From assembly GCF_003627215.1 (NCBI RefSeq), contig NZ_CP032677.1:2857501-2921500 (forward strand): a stretch of 64,000 nt of DNA, written 5' to 3'. This stretch comes from Pseudomonas sp. Leaf58 (GTDB lineage Bacteria; Pseudomonadota; Gammaproteobacteria; Pseudomonadales; Pseudomonadaceae). The first letter of the stretch is position 1; each line of letters opens with the position of its first letter. The translations under genes and the position numbers were made by a program. The notes beneath the pieces were generated by a model. The model saw only the letters and a program-made list of their open reading frames with translations, was not told the DNA's origin and searched no databases. Shown here piece by piece: positions 1 to 9,251 of this stretch.

Positions 1-201
1 ATCCTGTCGGACCTGGTGCACCGGCCCTGGTCGCTAGAGGGCAAGCGCATCGAGACGGTGACCATCAGCGACCCGGTGACCGCGATGAGCGTGGGGCTGG
101 CCTGGCACCGGGAGCGGGCGTTCAGCCCGGCGATGCAGGCGGTGCGCGATTACTTCCATGATGCGTTTCTGGCACCGCAGCAGTTGTCTGCCCGGCGTTG
201 A
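1..201 (+). CDS. LysR-family transcriptional regulator, C-terminal end (partial)
   Basis: The window opens inside this gene, and only the last 66 codons before a TGA are visible. The residues read like the end of a LysR effector-binding domain: the stretch GLAWHRERAFSPAMQ followed by an AVRDYF helix is the usual last strand and helix of that fold. The DNA-binding half lies outside the window, so neither target nor ligand can be inferred. The following GH13 gene starts about 130 bp downstream on the same strand, with a short hairpin (CCTGC-TTTA-GCAGG near 203-216) between them, so co-transcription is not evident. Confidence 0.75.
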   Translation: MLSDLVHRPWSLEGKRIETVTISDPVTAMSVGLAWHRERAFSPAMQAVRDYFHDAFLAPQQLSARR

Positions 202-335
202 CCCTGCTTTAGCAGGCCCGGTCTCTTCGCGGCCTATGCGAGCTGGCGTGCCCGCGAAACTATGCTCAAGCCGAACGATCAGCCGGCCGTGCCGTCATAA
301 CCTGAGCCGGTGCCGACACGCAAAGAGGATGCGAA

Positions 336-2402
336 ATGACCCAGCCAGACCCGTCATATGTCAAATGGCTTGAAGACCGCGCCATGCTCAAGGCTTCACA
401 ACAGCGCGCCAGCCTGTACTCCGGCCAGTCGCGCCTGTGGCAGCAACCCTACGCCGAAGCCCAGCCCCGCCGTGCCATCGAAATCGCCTCGGTCTGGCTG
501 ACGGTTTACCCCGACGCGATCATCGCCCCTGAAGGCTGTTCGGTGCTCGGCGCCCTGGCCCATGAGGCGTTGTGGAAGCGCCTGTCCGAAATCGGCATCC
601 AGGGCCTGCACACCGGCCCGATCAAGCTGTCTGGCGGCTTGCGTGGTCGCGAGCTCACCCCCAGCGTAGACGGTAACTTTGACCGCATCAGCTTTGACAT
701 CGACCCGTTATACGGCAGCGAGCAGGAGCTGATCCAGATGAGCCGCATGGCCGCCGCACACAACGCCGTGACCATCGACGACCTGATCCCCTCGCACACC
801 GGCAAAGGTGCTGACTTCCGCTTGGCCGAGATGGCCCACGGCCCCTACCCTGGGCTGTATCACATGGTCGAGATCCGTGAAGAAGATTGGCCGTTGTTGC
901 CCGACGTGCCCGCTGGCCGCGACGCGGTCAACCTGCTGCCGGCCCAGTGCGATGAACTCAAGGCCCGTCATTACATCGTTGGCCAACTGCAGCGGGTGAT
1001 TTTCTTTGAACCGGGCGTGAAGGAAACCGATTGGAGCGCCACGCCGCCGGTGACCGGTGTGGATGGCAAGACCCGGCGCTGGGTGTACCTGCACTATTTC
1101 AAGGAAGGCCAGCCGTCACTGAACTGGTTAGACCCGACTTTCGCCGCCCAGCAGATGATCATCGGCGATGCCCTGCACGCCCTGGATTGCCTGGGCGCCC
1201 GCGGCTTGCGCCTGGACGCCAATGGCTTTCTCGGTGTAGAAACGCGCGCCAGCGGCACCGCCTGGTCGGAAAGCCACCCGCTGTCACTGGTCGGCAACCA
1301 ACTGATCGGCGGCATGATCCGCAAAGCCGGCGGTTTCAGCTTCCAGGAGCTGAACCTGACCCTTGATGACATCGCGCAGATGTCCAAGGGCGGCGCCGAC
1401 CTGTCCTACGACTTCATCACCCGCCCGGCCTACCAGCATGCGCTGCTGACCGGCGACACCGAATTCCTGCGCCTGATGCTCAAGGAAATGCACGCCTTCG
1501 GTATCGACCCGGCCTCGTTGATCCATGCCCTGCAGAACCATGACGAGCTGACCGTAGAGCTGGTGCATTTCTGGACGCTGCACGCCCACGACATGTACCT
1601 GTACAAAGGCCAAACCCTGCCCGGCGGCATCCTGCGCGAACATATCCGCGAAGAAATCTACGAACGGCTGTCGGGCGAGCATGCGCCGTACAACCTGCGT
1701 TTCGTCACCAATGGGATCGCCTGCACCACCGTCAGCCTGATCGCTGCAGCGCTGGGCATCCGCGACCTGGGGCAGATCGGCGCAGCGCAGATCGAGCTGA
1801 TCCAGAAGGTGCACCTGCTGCTGGTGATGTACAACGCCATGCAGCCGGGAGTCGTCGCGCTGTCTGGCTGGGACCTGGTGGGCGCCCTGCCCTTGCCCGC
1901 CGAAGCGGTTGCGCAGCGCATGACGGATGGCGATACCCGTTGGATTCACCGGGGCGGTTACGACCTGGCGGGGTTGCACCCAGAGGCCGAAGCGTCAGTA
2001 CGCGGCATGCCGCGTGCCCAGGCGCTGTATGGCAGCCTCGACAGCCAGCTGGACAACGGCAACTCATTCGCCAGCAAGGTGAAGAAACTGCTCGCAGTGC
2101 GCCAAGCCTACGGCATCGCCACCAGTCGCCAGGTACTGGTGCCCGAGGTCAGCAGCCCCGGGTTGCTGGTAATGGTGCATGAGCTGCCGGCCGGGCGCGG
2201 CATCCAGATCAGTGCGCTGAACTTTGGCCAGCAAGCGATTGCCGAGCAATTGCTGCTGAGCGGCTTCACGCCGGGGCCGGTGGTGGACATGATCAATGAA
2301 ACGGTCGAAGGCGATTTGACCGAGGATGGGCGGTTAATGGTCAACCTGGACCCGTACGAGGCGCTGTGCCTGCGTATCGTAAACAGTAGCGGCCATGTCT
2401 GA
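336..2402 (+). CDS. GH13-family (trehalose-synthase-like) glycosidase or glucosyltransferase
   Basis: The 688-residue protein is an alpha-amylase superfamily (GH13) TIM-barrel enzyme most like trehalose synthases. All three expected carboxylates are visible: nucleophile Asp294 in GLRLDANGF, acid/base Glu338 in FSFQELN, and transition-state stabiliser Asp403 in QNHDELT; the last motif is characteristic of the trehalose synthase group. The active site therefore looks intact. There is no signal peptide, so it should be cytoplasmic. It is not beside treS/glgE/glgB-type genes but just upstream of a riboflavin synthase paralogue, about 100 bp away. GAGG seven bases before the ATG supports this start. 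The substrate is uncertain: maltose/trehalose interconversion, or another alpha-glucoside. Confidence 0.8.
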   Translation: MTQPDPSYVKWLEDRAMLKASQQRASLYSGQSRLWQQPYAEAQPRRAIEIASVWLTVYPDAIIAPEGCSVLGALAHEALWKRLSEIGIQGLHTGPIKLSGGLRGRELTPSVDGNFDRISFDIDPLYGSEQELIQMSRMAAAHNAVTIDDLIPSHTGKGADFRLAEMAHGPYPGLYHMVEIREEDWPLLPDVPAGRDAVNLLPAQCDELKARHYIVGQLQRVIFFEPGVKETDWSATPPVTGVDGKTRRWVYLHYFKEGQPSLNWLDPTFAAQQMIIGDALHALDCLGARGLRLDANGFLGVETRASGTAWSESHPLSLVGNQLIGGMIRKAGGFSFQELNLTLDDIAQMSKGGADLSYDFITRPAYQHALLTGDTEFLRLMLKEMHAFGIDPASLIHALQNHDELTVELVHFWTLHAHDMYLYKGQTLPGGILREHIREEIYERLSGEHAPYNLRFVTNGIACTTVSLIAAALGIRDLGQIGAAQIELIQKVHLLLVMYNAMQPGVVALSGWDLVGALPLPAEAVAQRMTDGDTRWIHRGGYDLAGLHPEAEASVRGMPRAQALYGSLDSQLDNGNSFASKVKKLLAVRQAYGIATSRQVLVPEVSSPGLLVMVHELPAGRGIQISALNFGQQAIAEQLLLSGFTPGPVVDMINETVEGDLTEDGRLMVNLDPYEALCLRIVNSSGHV

Positions 2403-2505
2403 CGCGTGGGCTTGCCCGTGAAGCGGCCCGCACAGTCGCCTTGCATTTGCCGCGCTACGGGCATAGCTTTCGGGTGTTTTCTTTTCTGTGCCCAGGAGCA
2501 ACTCC

Positions 2506-3132
2506 ATGTACACCGGCATCGTCCAGGCCGTCCGCCCTCTGCTTGATGTGACCACTTTTCCGGGCCACAACCAGTTCACTATCGACCTCACCCCAGAACT
2601 GCTCGACGGGCTGAAGATCGGTGCCAGCGTCAGCGTCGAGGGCACTTGCCTGTCGGTCACCGAAATCGACGGCACCCAGGTCAGGTTCGATGCCATGACC
2701 GCCACGCTCGAGCGCACCAACCTGCGCGGCTTCAAGGCCGGCCAGGGCGTCAACATCGAACGGTCGGCGAAGATGAACGCCGAAGTCGGCGGCCACCTGA
2801 TGGCAGGGCATATTGCCACCACCGCCGAAGTCGTCGAGTTGTCGATTGAGGAAACCGGCGCCTACCTCAAGTTCCGCATGCCAGCGCAATGGGGCAAGTA
2901 CGTGTTCCCGCGTGGCTTTATCGGGGTCAATGGCTGCAGCCTGACCGTTGCCGATGTCGACGACAACCTGATCACCATCAACCTGATCCCGGAAACCCTG
3001 CGCCAAACCACCTTCGCCAGATACCAGGCCGGTGAGTTGCTCAACATCGAAGTGGACCACCAGACCATGGTGCTGGTCGATGTGGTGGAGCGCACTATCC
3101 AGAGCACCCTCGCCCGCGAAATGCCGCGCTGA
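2506..3132 (+). CDS. ribE: Riboflavin synthase alpha subunit, stand-alone paralogue
   Basis: Riboflavin synthase dismutates two 6,7-dimethyl-8-ribityllumazine molecules to riboflavin. The 208-residue product has the canonical N-terminus MYTGIV and two tandem lumazine-binding barrels. The first carries GGHLMAGHI and the second GFIGVNGCSLTV and NLIPETLRQTT. The start at 2506 is preferred because CAGGAG lies just upstream and family members begin with M-(Y/F)-T-G-I-V. No ribB, ribH or ribD is nearby, so this is probably a second copy beside a main rib operon elsewhere. The DUF1275 gene begins 9 bp after its stop and is probably co-transcribed. No FMN riboswitch is apparent in the short leader. 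Confidence 0.88.
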   Translation: MYTGIVQAVRPLLDVTTFPGHNQFTIDLTPELLDGLKIGASVSVEGTCLSVTEIDGTQVRFDAMTATLERTNLRGFKAGQGVNIERSAKMNAEVGGHLMAGHIATTAEVVELSIEETGAYLKFRMPAQWGKYVFPRGFIGVNGCSLTVADVDDNLITINLIPETLRQTTFARYQAGELLNIEVDHQTMVLVDVVERTIQSTLAREMPR

Positions 3133-3141
3133 GGCCCCAGC

Positions 3142-3843
3142 ATGCTGCCCAACACCCTCCCGGGGCGCACGGCCAAACGGTTGCGCCTGCAAGTACTGCG
3201 TGGGCGTGTCGGCCTGGGCTTGGTCGCCGGCCTGTCGGTACTGGCCGGCATGACCGATGCCATTGGCTTGCTGGCGCTGGGCGACTTCGTGTCGTTCATG
3301 AGTGGCAACACCACGCGCCTGGCTGTGGCCATCAGCCAGGCGGACCTGGCCTTGGTGCTGCGCCTAAGTGGCGCGGTGCTGGGCTTCGTCGCCGGCAACG
3401 CCCTGGGCGTGCTGCTGGCGCGCGGCTTCCGCCGTCGGGCCTGGCCGGTGCTGCTGGTGGTCGCCGCATTGCTGGCCGGCGCGGCGGCCTGGCCCTTGGA
3501 GTTCACCTTTCCGGCGTTGCTGGCCACCACCTTGGCCATGGGCATGATCAATGCCGTGGTCGAACAGGTAAACGGCCTGCCCATCGGCCTGACCTACGTC
3601 ACCGGCGCCCTGTCCCGCTTCGGCCGTGGCCTGGGGCGCTGGCTGCTGGGTGAGCGGCGCAATGGCTGGCGGGTACAGCTGGTACCTTGGGCAGGCATGC
3701 TGTTGGGTGCCGCCTTGGGCGCGTGGCTGCAGCAACACCTAGGCCTGCAGGCCCTGGCTGGCAGCTGCGCGCTGGCCTGCGTACTGGCCCTGGTGTCGCG
3801 GTTCATTCCACGCGCCTGGCAGCGCGGCTACATGCCACGCTAA
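3142..3843 (+). CDS. DUF1275 (YoaK-like) integral membrane protein
   Basis: A hydrophobic 233-residue protein with about six predicted membrane segments. It matches the DUF1275/YoaK pattern: near the N-terminus it has AGMTDAIGLLALGDFVSFMSG, in which a TDA motif precedes a G-x-F-V-x-F-M-S-G-N-T element typical of the family. A second conserved block is GMINAVVEQVN. The function of the family is unknown; a small-solute transport role is only a guess. It follows the riboflavin synthase gene by 9 bp, so a link to flavin or ribityl-compound movement is possible but unproven. Its stop directly abuts the stop of the convergent ProP-like gene. Confidence 0.75.
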   Translation: MLPNTLPGRTAKRLRLQVLRGRVGLGLVAGLSVLAGMTDAIGLLALGDFVSFMSGNTTRLAVAISQADLALVLRLSGAVLGFVAGNALGVLLARGFRRRAWPVLLVVAALLAGAAAWPLEFTFPALLATTLAMGMINAVVEQVNGLPIGLTYVTGALSRFGRGLGRWLLGERRNGWRVQLVPWAGMLLGAALGAWLQQHLGLQALAGSCALACVLALVSRFIPRAWQRGYMPR

Positions 3844-5346
3844 TCAGTCGATGCGTGGGTGCTGCTGCACCAGCAGCTTGCGCTTGGCCTCTAGCTCGGC
3901 GATCTGCGCATCGATGTCTTCGATCTTTTGCTCGATGTTGTCGTGGTGCTCTTGCAGCAGCTCCCGCGCTTCCTCGATGTCCGAAGCCGCTGGTGCCGCA
4001 CCACGCAGTGGCTTGTTGGCGGTTTCCTTCATGGTCAAGCCAGTGACCAGGCCAACCACGGCGATCACCATCAGGTAATAGGCCGGCATGTACAGGTTGC
4101 CGCTGCTTTCTACCAGCCAGGCCGCAATCGTTGGTGTCAGTCCGGCGATCAGCACCGAAATGTTGAAGGCACCGGCCAGTGCGCTGTAGCGGATGTGGGT
4201 AGGGAACATCGCCGGCAAGGTCGAAGCCATCACGCCAATGAAAAAGTTGAGCAGCACGGCGATCATCAGCAAGCCAGAAAAGATCAGCCCAAGCATACCG
4301 CTGTTGATCAGCATGAAGGCCGGGATCGCCAGTGCGAACAGCCCGACACTGCCCACCACAATGAAGGGCCGACGGCCATATTTGTCGCTCAACAGCCCGA
4401 TGATGGGCTGCACGAACAGCATGCCAACCATGATCGCAATGATGATCAGCACACCATGGTCTTCGCTGTAATGCAGGTTGTGCGACAGGTAGCTGGGCAT
4501 GTAAGTGAGCAGCATGTAGTAAGTAACGTTGGTGGCGATCACCACGCCAATGCACGTCACCAGGCTGCGCCAGTGCTGGGTGGCAACCTCCTTGAACGAC
4601 ACCTTGGGCCCGGACACCAGGCCTTCGCGGTCGCCCTGCTCCAGTTTGTCGACGTGCTGTTGGAACGCTGGGGTTTCCTCTAGCGCGTGGCGCAGGTAGA
4701 GGCCGATGATGCCCAGCGGCAGGGCCAGGAAGAACGGCAGGCGCCAGCCCCATTCCAGAAATTTTTCTTCGCCGAGAAGCGTCGAGATCAACACCACCAC
4801 CCCTGCCCCTAGCACAAAGCCGGCGATCGAACCGAAGTCCAGCCAGCTGCCGAGAAAGCCGCGCTTGCGGTCGGGGGCGTATTCGGCAACGAAAATCGAG
4901 GCACCGGTGTACTCGCCGCCCACCGAAAAACCCTGGGCCATCTTGGCCAACAGCAGCAGGATAGGCGCCCAGATACCGATGCTGGCGTAGGACGGTATCA
5001 GGCCAATGGCGAAGGTACTGAGCGACATGATAACGATGGTTGCGGCAAGGATTTTCTGCCGGCCGAACCTGTCACCCAAGGCGCCGAAGAACAGCCCGCC
5101 CAGTGGCCGGATCAGGAACGGCACCGAGAAGGTCGCCAGCGCCGCGATCATTTGCACGCTGGGGTCGGCATTGGGGAAGAACACTTTGCCGAGGGCGAAC
5201 GCGACGAAGCCGTACACGCCGAAGTCGAACCACTCCATGGCATTGCCTAATGCCGCGGCAGTGATGGCTTTTTTCATCTTGGCGTCGTCAACGATAGTGA
5301 TGTCGTTGAGGCCGATTGGCTGGACGTTTTTCTTGCGAGATTTCAT
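3844..5346 (-). CDS. MFS transporter, ProP-like (proline/betaine or organic acid:H+ symporter)
   Basis: A 500-residue major facilitator of the metabolite:H+ symporter family, with 12 predicted membrane helices. The signature loop GALGDRFGRQK lies between TM2 and TM3 and its repeat LSDKYGRRP between TM8 and TM9. A hydrophilic C-terminal tail of about 45 residues (EEARELLQEHHDNIEQ onward) looks like an alpha-helical coiled coil. That is a hallmark of ProP-type osmosensory transporters, though related organic-acid carriers can also carry tails. CAGGGAACAGGA directly precedes the ATG. The substrate is inferred, not shown. It is transcribed away from hemB and is convergent with DUF1275. Confidence 0.8.
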   Translation of the reverse strand: MKSRKKNVQPIGLNDITIVDDAKMKKAITAAALGNAMEWFDFGVYGFVAFALGKVFFPNADPSVQMIAALATFSVPFLIRPLGGLFFGALGDRFGRQKILAATIVIMSLSTFAIGLIPSYASIGIWAPILLLLAKMAQGFSVGGEYTGASIFVAEYAPDRKRGFLGSWLDFGSIAGFVLGAGVVVLISTLLGEEKFLEWGWRLPFFLALPLGIIGLYLRHALEETPAFQQHVDKLEQGDREGLVSGPKVSFKEVATQHWRSLVTCIGVVIATNVTYYMLLTYMPSYLSHNLHYSEDHGVLIIIAIMVGMLFVQPIIGLLSDKYGRRPFIVVGSVGLFALAIPAFMLINSGMLGLIFSGLLMIAVLLNFFIGVMASTLPAMFPTHIRYSALAGAFNISVLIAGLTPTIAAWLVESSGNLYMPAYYLMVIAVVGLVTGLTMKETANKPLRGAAPAASDIEEARELLQEHHDNIEQKIEDIDAQIAELEAKRKLLVQQHPRID

Positions 5347-5463
5347 TCCTGTTCCCTGTCGATGAATGCTCTAAGGGTTCAGATACAACGCGACACTAAA
5401 TAATTCAGCGCTTACGGTTTTTTTGTGCTCGGGCGAGCATGGGAGTGGGCTGCTGGGGGGGCA

Positions 5464-5490
5464 CGAAAGGGGCGCAAAGCGCCCCCTCGG
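5464..5490 (-). terminator. Probable hairpin terminator after hemB
   Basis: A perfect 7-bp stem GGGGCGC-AAA-GCGCCCC occupies 5469-5485. On the minus strand it is followed by CTTTCG. It lies about 50 bp past the hemB stop and before the ProP-like gene's start region, which fits termination of hemB. Confidence 0.55.
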
Positions 5491-5537
5491 GTTTCAGCAT
5501 CAACATGGCTGAGGCCGTTGCGGCCGATAGGCGTGTG

Positions 5538-6512
5538 TCAAATGCCCTCTCGGGCCAGGTCCATAGCGAAGTAGGTCAGGATCAGGTCGGCACCGGCACG
5601 CTTGATCGCACCGATGCTTTCACGCACCACGCGGCCTTCATCGATGGCGCCAGCCAGGCCGCCGAACTTGATCATCGCGTATTCACCGCTCACCTGGTAC
5701 GCCGCCAGCGGCAGGCGCGATGCAGCGCGGATATCGGCAATCACGTCGAGGTAGGCGCCGGCCGGTTTGACCATCAGCACGTCTGCCCCTTCCTGCTCGT
5801 CGAGCAGCGACTCGCGCACAGCTTCGCGGCGGTTCATGGGGTTCATCTGGTAGCTCTTGCGGTCGCCCTTCAGCGCGGTACCGCCGGCTTCACGGAACGG
5901 GCCATACAGCGATGAGGCAAATTTGGTGGAATAGGCCATGATCGCGGTGTCGTGAAAGCCGGCAGCGTCCAGCGCACTGCGGATAGCTTGCACCTGGCCG
6001 TCCATCGCCGCTGACGGGGCGATGAAGTCGGCACCGGCAGCGGCGGCAATGACCGCTTGCTTGCCTAGGTTAGCCAGGGTGGCATCGTTGTCCACGCCAT
6101 GGTTGTGCAGCACGCCGCAGTGGCCGTGGCTGGTGTATTCGCAGAAACAGGTGTCGGACATCACCACCATTTCCGGCACGGTGTCCTTGCAGATGCGCGA
6201 CATGCGCGCAACCAGGCCGTTTTCGTTCCAGGTGTCGCTGCCCACAGCGTCCAGGTTATGCGAAACGCCAAAGGTCATCACTGACTTGATACCGGCGCGG
6301 GCATAGCGCTCGATTTCCTGGGCCAGCAGCTTCTCAGGAATGCGGTTGACGCCCGGCATGCTGGTGATCGGCACGAAGTCATCGATGCCCTCTTCGACGA
6401 AGATCGGCAGGATCAAGTCTTCGAGGCGGAACTCGGTTTCCTGGAAGATCGTGCGCAGGGACTCGTTCTGACGCAAGCGCCGTGGACGAACGGACGGGAA
6501 TTGGTTGGACAT
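5538..6512 (-). CDS. hemB: Delta-aminolevulinic acid dehydratase (porphobilinogen synthase), zinc-type
   Basis: The enzyme condenses two 5-aminolevulinate molecules to porphobilinogen in heme synthesis. The 324-residue protein has both Schiff-base lysines: Lys197 in YSTKFASS and Lys249 in MVKPAG. It also carries the three-cysteine zinc site Cys122, Cys124 and Cys132 ([14 protein letters not shown]). The start at 6512 was chosen because CCTGGAGC stands just before this ATG; an upstream in-frame start would add 15 unconserved residues. From memory, the well-studied P. aeruginosa enzyme is magnesium-dependent and has aspartates at this site, so this copy is likely a second, zinc-dependent HemB. 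It is monocistronic, with its own terminator. Confidence 0.9.
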   Translation of the reverse strand: MSNQFPSVRPRRLRQNESLRTIFQETEFRLEDLILPIFVEEGIDDFVPITSMPGVNRIPEKLLAQEIERYARAGIKSVMTFGVSHNLDAVGSDTWNENGLVARMSRICKDTVPEMVVMSDTCFCEYTSHGHCGVLHNHGVDNDATLANLGKQAVIAAAAGADFIAPSAAMDGQVQAIRSALDAAGFHDTAIMAYSTKFASSLYGPFREAGGTALKGDRKSYQMNPMNRREAVRESLLDEQEGADVLMVKPAGAYLDVIADIRAASRLPLAAYQVSGEYAMIKFGGLAGAIDEGRVVRESIGAIKRAGADLILTYFAMDLAREGI

Positions 6513-6625
6513 GACAGCTCCAGGGAATTTGAACGGCGTATACCTTATGCCCGTCACGCGCCAGTGAAAAGGCCAAATGACGAGATATTGCCTTGCATCA
6601 AAGGCAACAAGCCGGCAATGGCCTC

Positions 6626-6707
6626 ATCGCCGGCAAGCCAGCCCCCACAGGTACTGCATTTGGCCCAAGGGCGATGCGGTATCTGTGGGGGCTGGCTTGC
6701 CGGCGAT
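6626..6707. repeat. REP-type inverted repeat pair
   Basis: A perfect 25-bp inverted repeat: 6626-6650 is the reverse complement of 6683-6707, with core CCGGCAAGCCAGCCCCCACA. The spacer is 32 bp. It lies between hemB and the RIO kinase and fits the paired REP elements common in P. putida intergenic regions. It may also fold as an RNA hairpin downstream of the kinase gene. Confidence 0.75.
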
Positions 6708-6728
6708 AGGGCCACTACGGGCAACTGA

Positions 6729-7622
6729 TTATTGCAGCCAGGGCGGTGTCGGCTCCTCTGCCCGGGCCGGGCCATGCTCGGCTTCGTCCCGCGCCGCTCG
6801 CCGGCGGGCATCATCCAGCCGGGCCGCGTCGATCTCACGCATCACGCCCGTTACGTCAGCTTCATGCTCATCATCTTCGAACACCCCAGTCAACGGGCTG
6901 TCGGGCAGCAACTTACCGGCCTCGTACAACGCCCACATTTCCTGCGCATAGCGGGTGCTTTTCAGCTCCGGTGCAAAGCGCCCGAAATAATGGGCCATGT
7001 TGTCCACGTCGCGCTGCAACATGCTGAAGGCATGGTTATTGGCGGCGGCATCCACCGCCTGCGGCAAATCGATGATCACCGGCCCATCAGGGCCGAGCAG
7101 TACGTTGAACTCCGACAGGTCACCATGCACCAGCCCGGCACACAACATCAGCACAATCTGCCGAATGACAAAGGCATGGAACGTGCGGGCATCCTCGGCG
7201 TCGAGGTGCACGTCGTTCAGGCGTGGCGCCGCGTCGCCGTCGGCATCGGTTACCAACTCCATCAACAGCACGCCGTCCTGGAAGTCGTAAGGCTTAGGCA
7301 CCCTAACGCCGGCACCGGCCAGGCGGAACAGCGCCGCCACTTCGGCGTTCTGCCAGGCATCTTCGGCTTCTTTACGGCCGAACTTGCTGCCCTTGGCCAT
7401 GGCCCGGGCCTGGCGGCTGTTGCGCACCTTGCGGCCTTCTTGGTACTCGGCTGCCTGGCGGAAACTGCGCTTGTTGGCTTCTTTATAAACCTTTGCGCAG
7501 CGTACCTGGCTGCCACAGCGCACCACATACACGGCGGCTTCCTTGCCACTCATCAGCGGCCGCAGGACTTCGTCGACCAGGCCATCTTCAATTAGGGGTT
7601 CGATTCTTTTCGGTGTCTTCAT
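6729..7622 (-). CDS. RIO-type serine/threonine protein kinase-like protein
   Basis: A 297-residue protein with the RIO kinase fold. It has an ATP-site region GKEAAVYVVRCG, a Lys-containing strand CAKVYKEA, the catalytic loop LVHGDLSEFNVLL, and the metal-binding motif VIIDLPQAVD, where RIO kinases have IDxxQ instead of DFG. All key residues are present, so kinase or ATPase activity is plausible. Archaeal and eukaryotic RIO proteins act in ribosome maturation; the bacterial role is not established. The C-terminus (about residue 225 on) is charged. It stands alone between hemB and an amino-acid permease, and an obvious partner is not visible. Confidence 0.85.
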   Translation of the reverse strand: MKTPKRIEPLIEDGLVDEVLRPLMSGKEAAVYVVRCGSQVRCAKVYKEANKRSFRQAAEYQEGRKVRNSRQARAMAKGSKFGRKEAEDAWQNAEVAALFRLAGAGVRVPKPYDFQDGVLLMELVTDADGDAAPRLNDVHLDAEDARTFHAFVIRQIVLMLCAGLVHGDLSEFNVLLGPDGPVIIDLPQAVDAAANNHAFSMLQRDVDNMAHYFGRFAPELKSTRYAQEMWALYEAGKLLPDSPLTGVFEDDEHEADVTGVMREIDAARLDDARRRAARDEAEHGPARAEEPTPPWLQ

Positions 7623-7709
7623 CAGGCTGCGTTCGGGGTCCTGGCTGTGATGGGGGACATCCTCTCACAGCCGGGAGCGTCTTGCTCGTCTGTCTTCAGC
7701 GCGGCGCTA

Positions 7710-9101
7710 TCAGGCGCCCTGCCCTACGCTGCCGATTACCACCGCGCGCGCGCGCCGCCGTGTCACCAATAGCCCCGAACACACCACCAGCACGGCCAAG
7801 ACCATGGTCGATACCACTTCAAGACGGTGATCCGGGCGGAACAGCATCAGTACCAGCACGCTGCTGATGAACAGGATTACCGCCCAGGTCAACCACGGGA
7901 ACAGCCACATGCGGTAACCCAGGGTCTTGCCTTGGGCGGTCAGGCGCTGGCGCAGGCGCAATTGGGAAATGGCGATTACCAGGTACACCAACAGGGCAAT
8001 GGCGCCGGAGCTGGCCATGAGGAAGCCAAACACCTTGGCTGGCACCAGGTAATTGGCAATTACCGCCAAGAACGCCGCACCGGTGGACAGCAGCACCGCC
8101 ACTACGGGCGTGCCACTGCGGCTGGTCACCTGGGCACAGGCCGGGGCGTCACCGCGGCGGCTCAGCGAGTAGACCATGCGCGAGGCGGTGTACAGCGACG
8201 AGTTGAGGCAGCTGGTAACCGAGGTCAGTACCACGAAGTCGATGATAGCCTTGGCATTTGCCACCCCAAGGGTGTCCAACACCGTGACATAGGAGCCCTC
8301 AGTGGCCAGACGCGGGTCGGTCCATGGCACCAGCGCGATAACGATGAAGATCGACAGGATATAGAACAGCGTGATCCGCCAGATCACCGAGTTGGTGGCC
8401 TTGGAAATATGCTTGCCCGCTTCGTCGGACTCGGCCGCGGCGATAGTCACCACCTCCGCCCCGAGGAACGAGAACATGGTGATCAGCATGGCGCTCAGTA
8501 CCGCGCCAAAGCCGTTGGGCATGAAACCGCCGCTGTCCCACAGGCGCGAAACGCCGCTGACGCCAGAGCCGGGCAACAGGCCGAAGATGGCGCAGACGCC
8601 CAGGGCAATGAAGCTGACGATGGCCACCACCTTGACCAGTGCCAGCCAGAACTCGAACTCGCCGTAGTTCTTCACGCTGAACAGGTTGGTGGCGGTCAGC
8701 AGCAAGGTGATCACCAACGACAACACCCAGATCTCCATCTGCGGGATCCAGGAATTGATGATGGTGGCGGCGATATTGGCCTCGATTGGGATGATCAACA
8801 CCCAGAACCACCAGTACAGCCAGCCGATGGTGTAGCCGGCCCATTTGCCAATGGCGAGGTCGGCATAGGTAGAGAACGAACCGGTATCTGGCGACGCAAC
8901 GGCCATTTCCGCCAGCATGCGCATCACCAGCACCACCAGGCCGCCTGCCAGGATGTAGGCCAGGATGGTAGCCGGCCCGGCTTCGGCGATGGCCCGACCA
9001 GAGCCGACGAACAAGCCGGCGCCAATCACGCCGGCAATGGACAGCATGGTCACATGCCGTGATTTCAATCCATGACTCAAATTGTTCTTGTGGGTTTGCA
9101 T
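7710..9101 (-). CDS. APC-family amino-acid permease (GabP/AnsP-like)
   Basis: A 463-residue permease with 12 predicted membrane helices and the amino acid-polyamine-organocation signature: N-terminal LKSRHVTMLSIAGVIGAGLF, in which GVIGAGLFVGSG lines the substrate site, followed by AGPATILAYILAG. It most resembles GABA or aromatic/asparagine permeases. AAGGTAG precedes the ATG. Position directly downstream of csiD-lhgO suggests uptake of a lysine-pathway intermediate such as 5-aminovalerate or GABA, but this is inferred from location. A terminator-like hairpin at 9171-9213 separates it from lhgO, so it probably also has its own promoter. Confidence 0.82.
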   Translation of the reverse strand: MQTHKNNLSHGLKSRHVTMLSIAGVIGAGLFVGSGRAIAEAGPATILAYILAGGLVVLVMRMLAEMAVASPDTGSFSTYADLAIGKWAGYTIGWLYWWFWVLIIPIEANIAATIINSWIPQMEIWVLSLVITLLLTATNLFSVKNYGEFEFWLALVKVVAIVSFIALGVCAIFGLLPGSGVSGVSRLWDSGGFMPNGFGAVLSAMLITMFSFLGAEVVTIAAAESDEAGKHISKATNSVIWRITLFYILSIFIVIALVPWTDPRLATEGSYVTVLDTLGVANAKAIIDFVVLTSVTSCLNSSLYTASRMVYSLSRRGDAPACAQVTSRSGTPVVAVLLSTGAAFLAVIANYLVPAKVFGFLMASSGAIALLVYLVIAISQLRLRQRLTAQGKTLGYRMWLFPWLTWAVILFISSVLVLMLFRPDHRLEVVSTMVLAVLVVCSGLLVTRRRARAVVIGSVGQGA

Positions 9102-9170
9102 GGCGCTACCTTGTTGTTTTTGTCATGCCCACGTTGGGGCCGCCGGCTGCACGTCACCGACGCAGGCGCG

Positions 9171-9213
9171 AAAAAGCCCGCCCTGCCCTAAATGGTGAGT
9201 AGGGCAGCACGGG
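9171..9213 (-). terminator. Terminator downstream of lhgO
   Basis: The segments 9177-9189 and 9201-9213 pair in 11 of 13 positions around an 11-nt loop. On the minus strand the stem is followed by CTTTTTCG, as expected for a Rho-independent terminator. It lies 40 to 80 bp after the lhgO stop and before the permease start. Confidence 0.6.
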
Positions 9214-9251
9214 TTGAGTAAAACGAAACCGCAGAACGTGTTACGGCGGCG

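Noticed and set aside
2403..2505. FMN riboswitch before the riboflavin synthase gene
   Set aside because: The gap is about 100 bp and shows only a degenerate REP half-site, without the conserved FMN aptamer segments.
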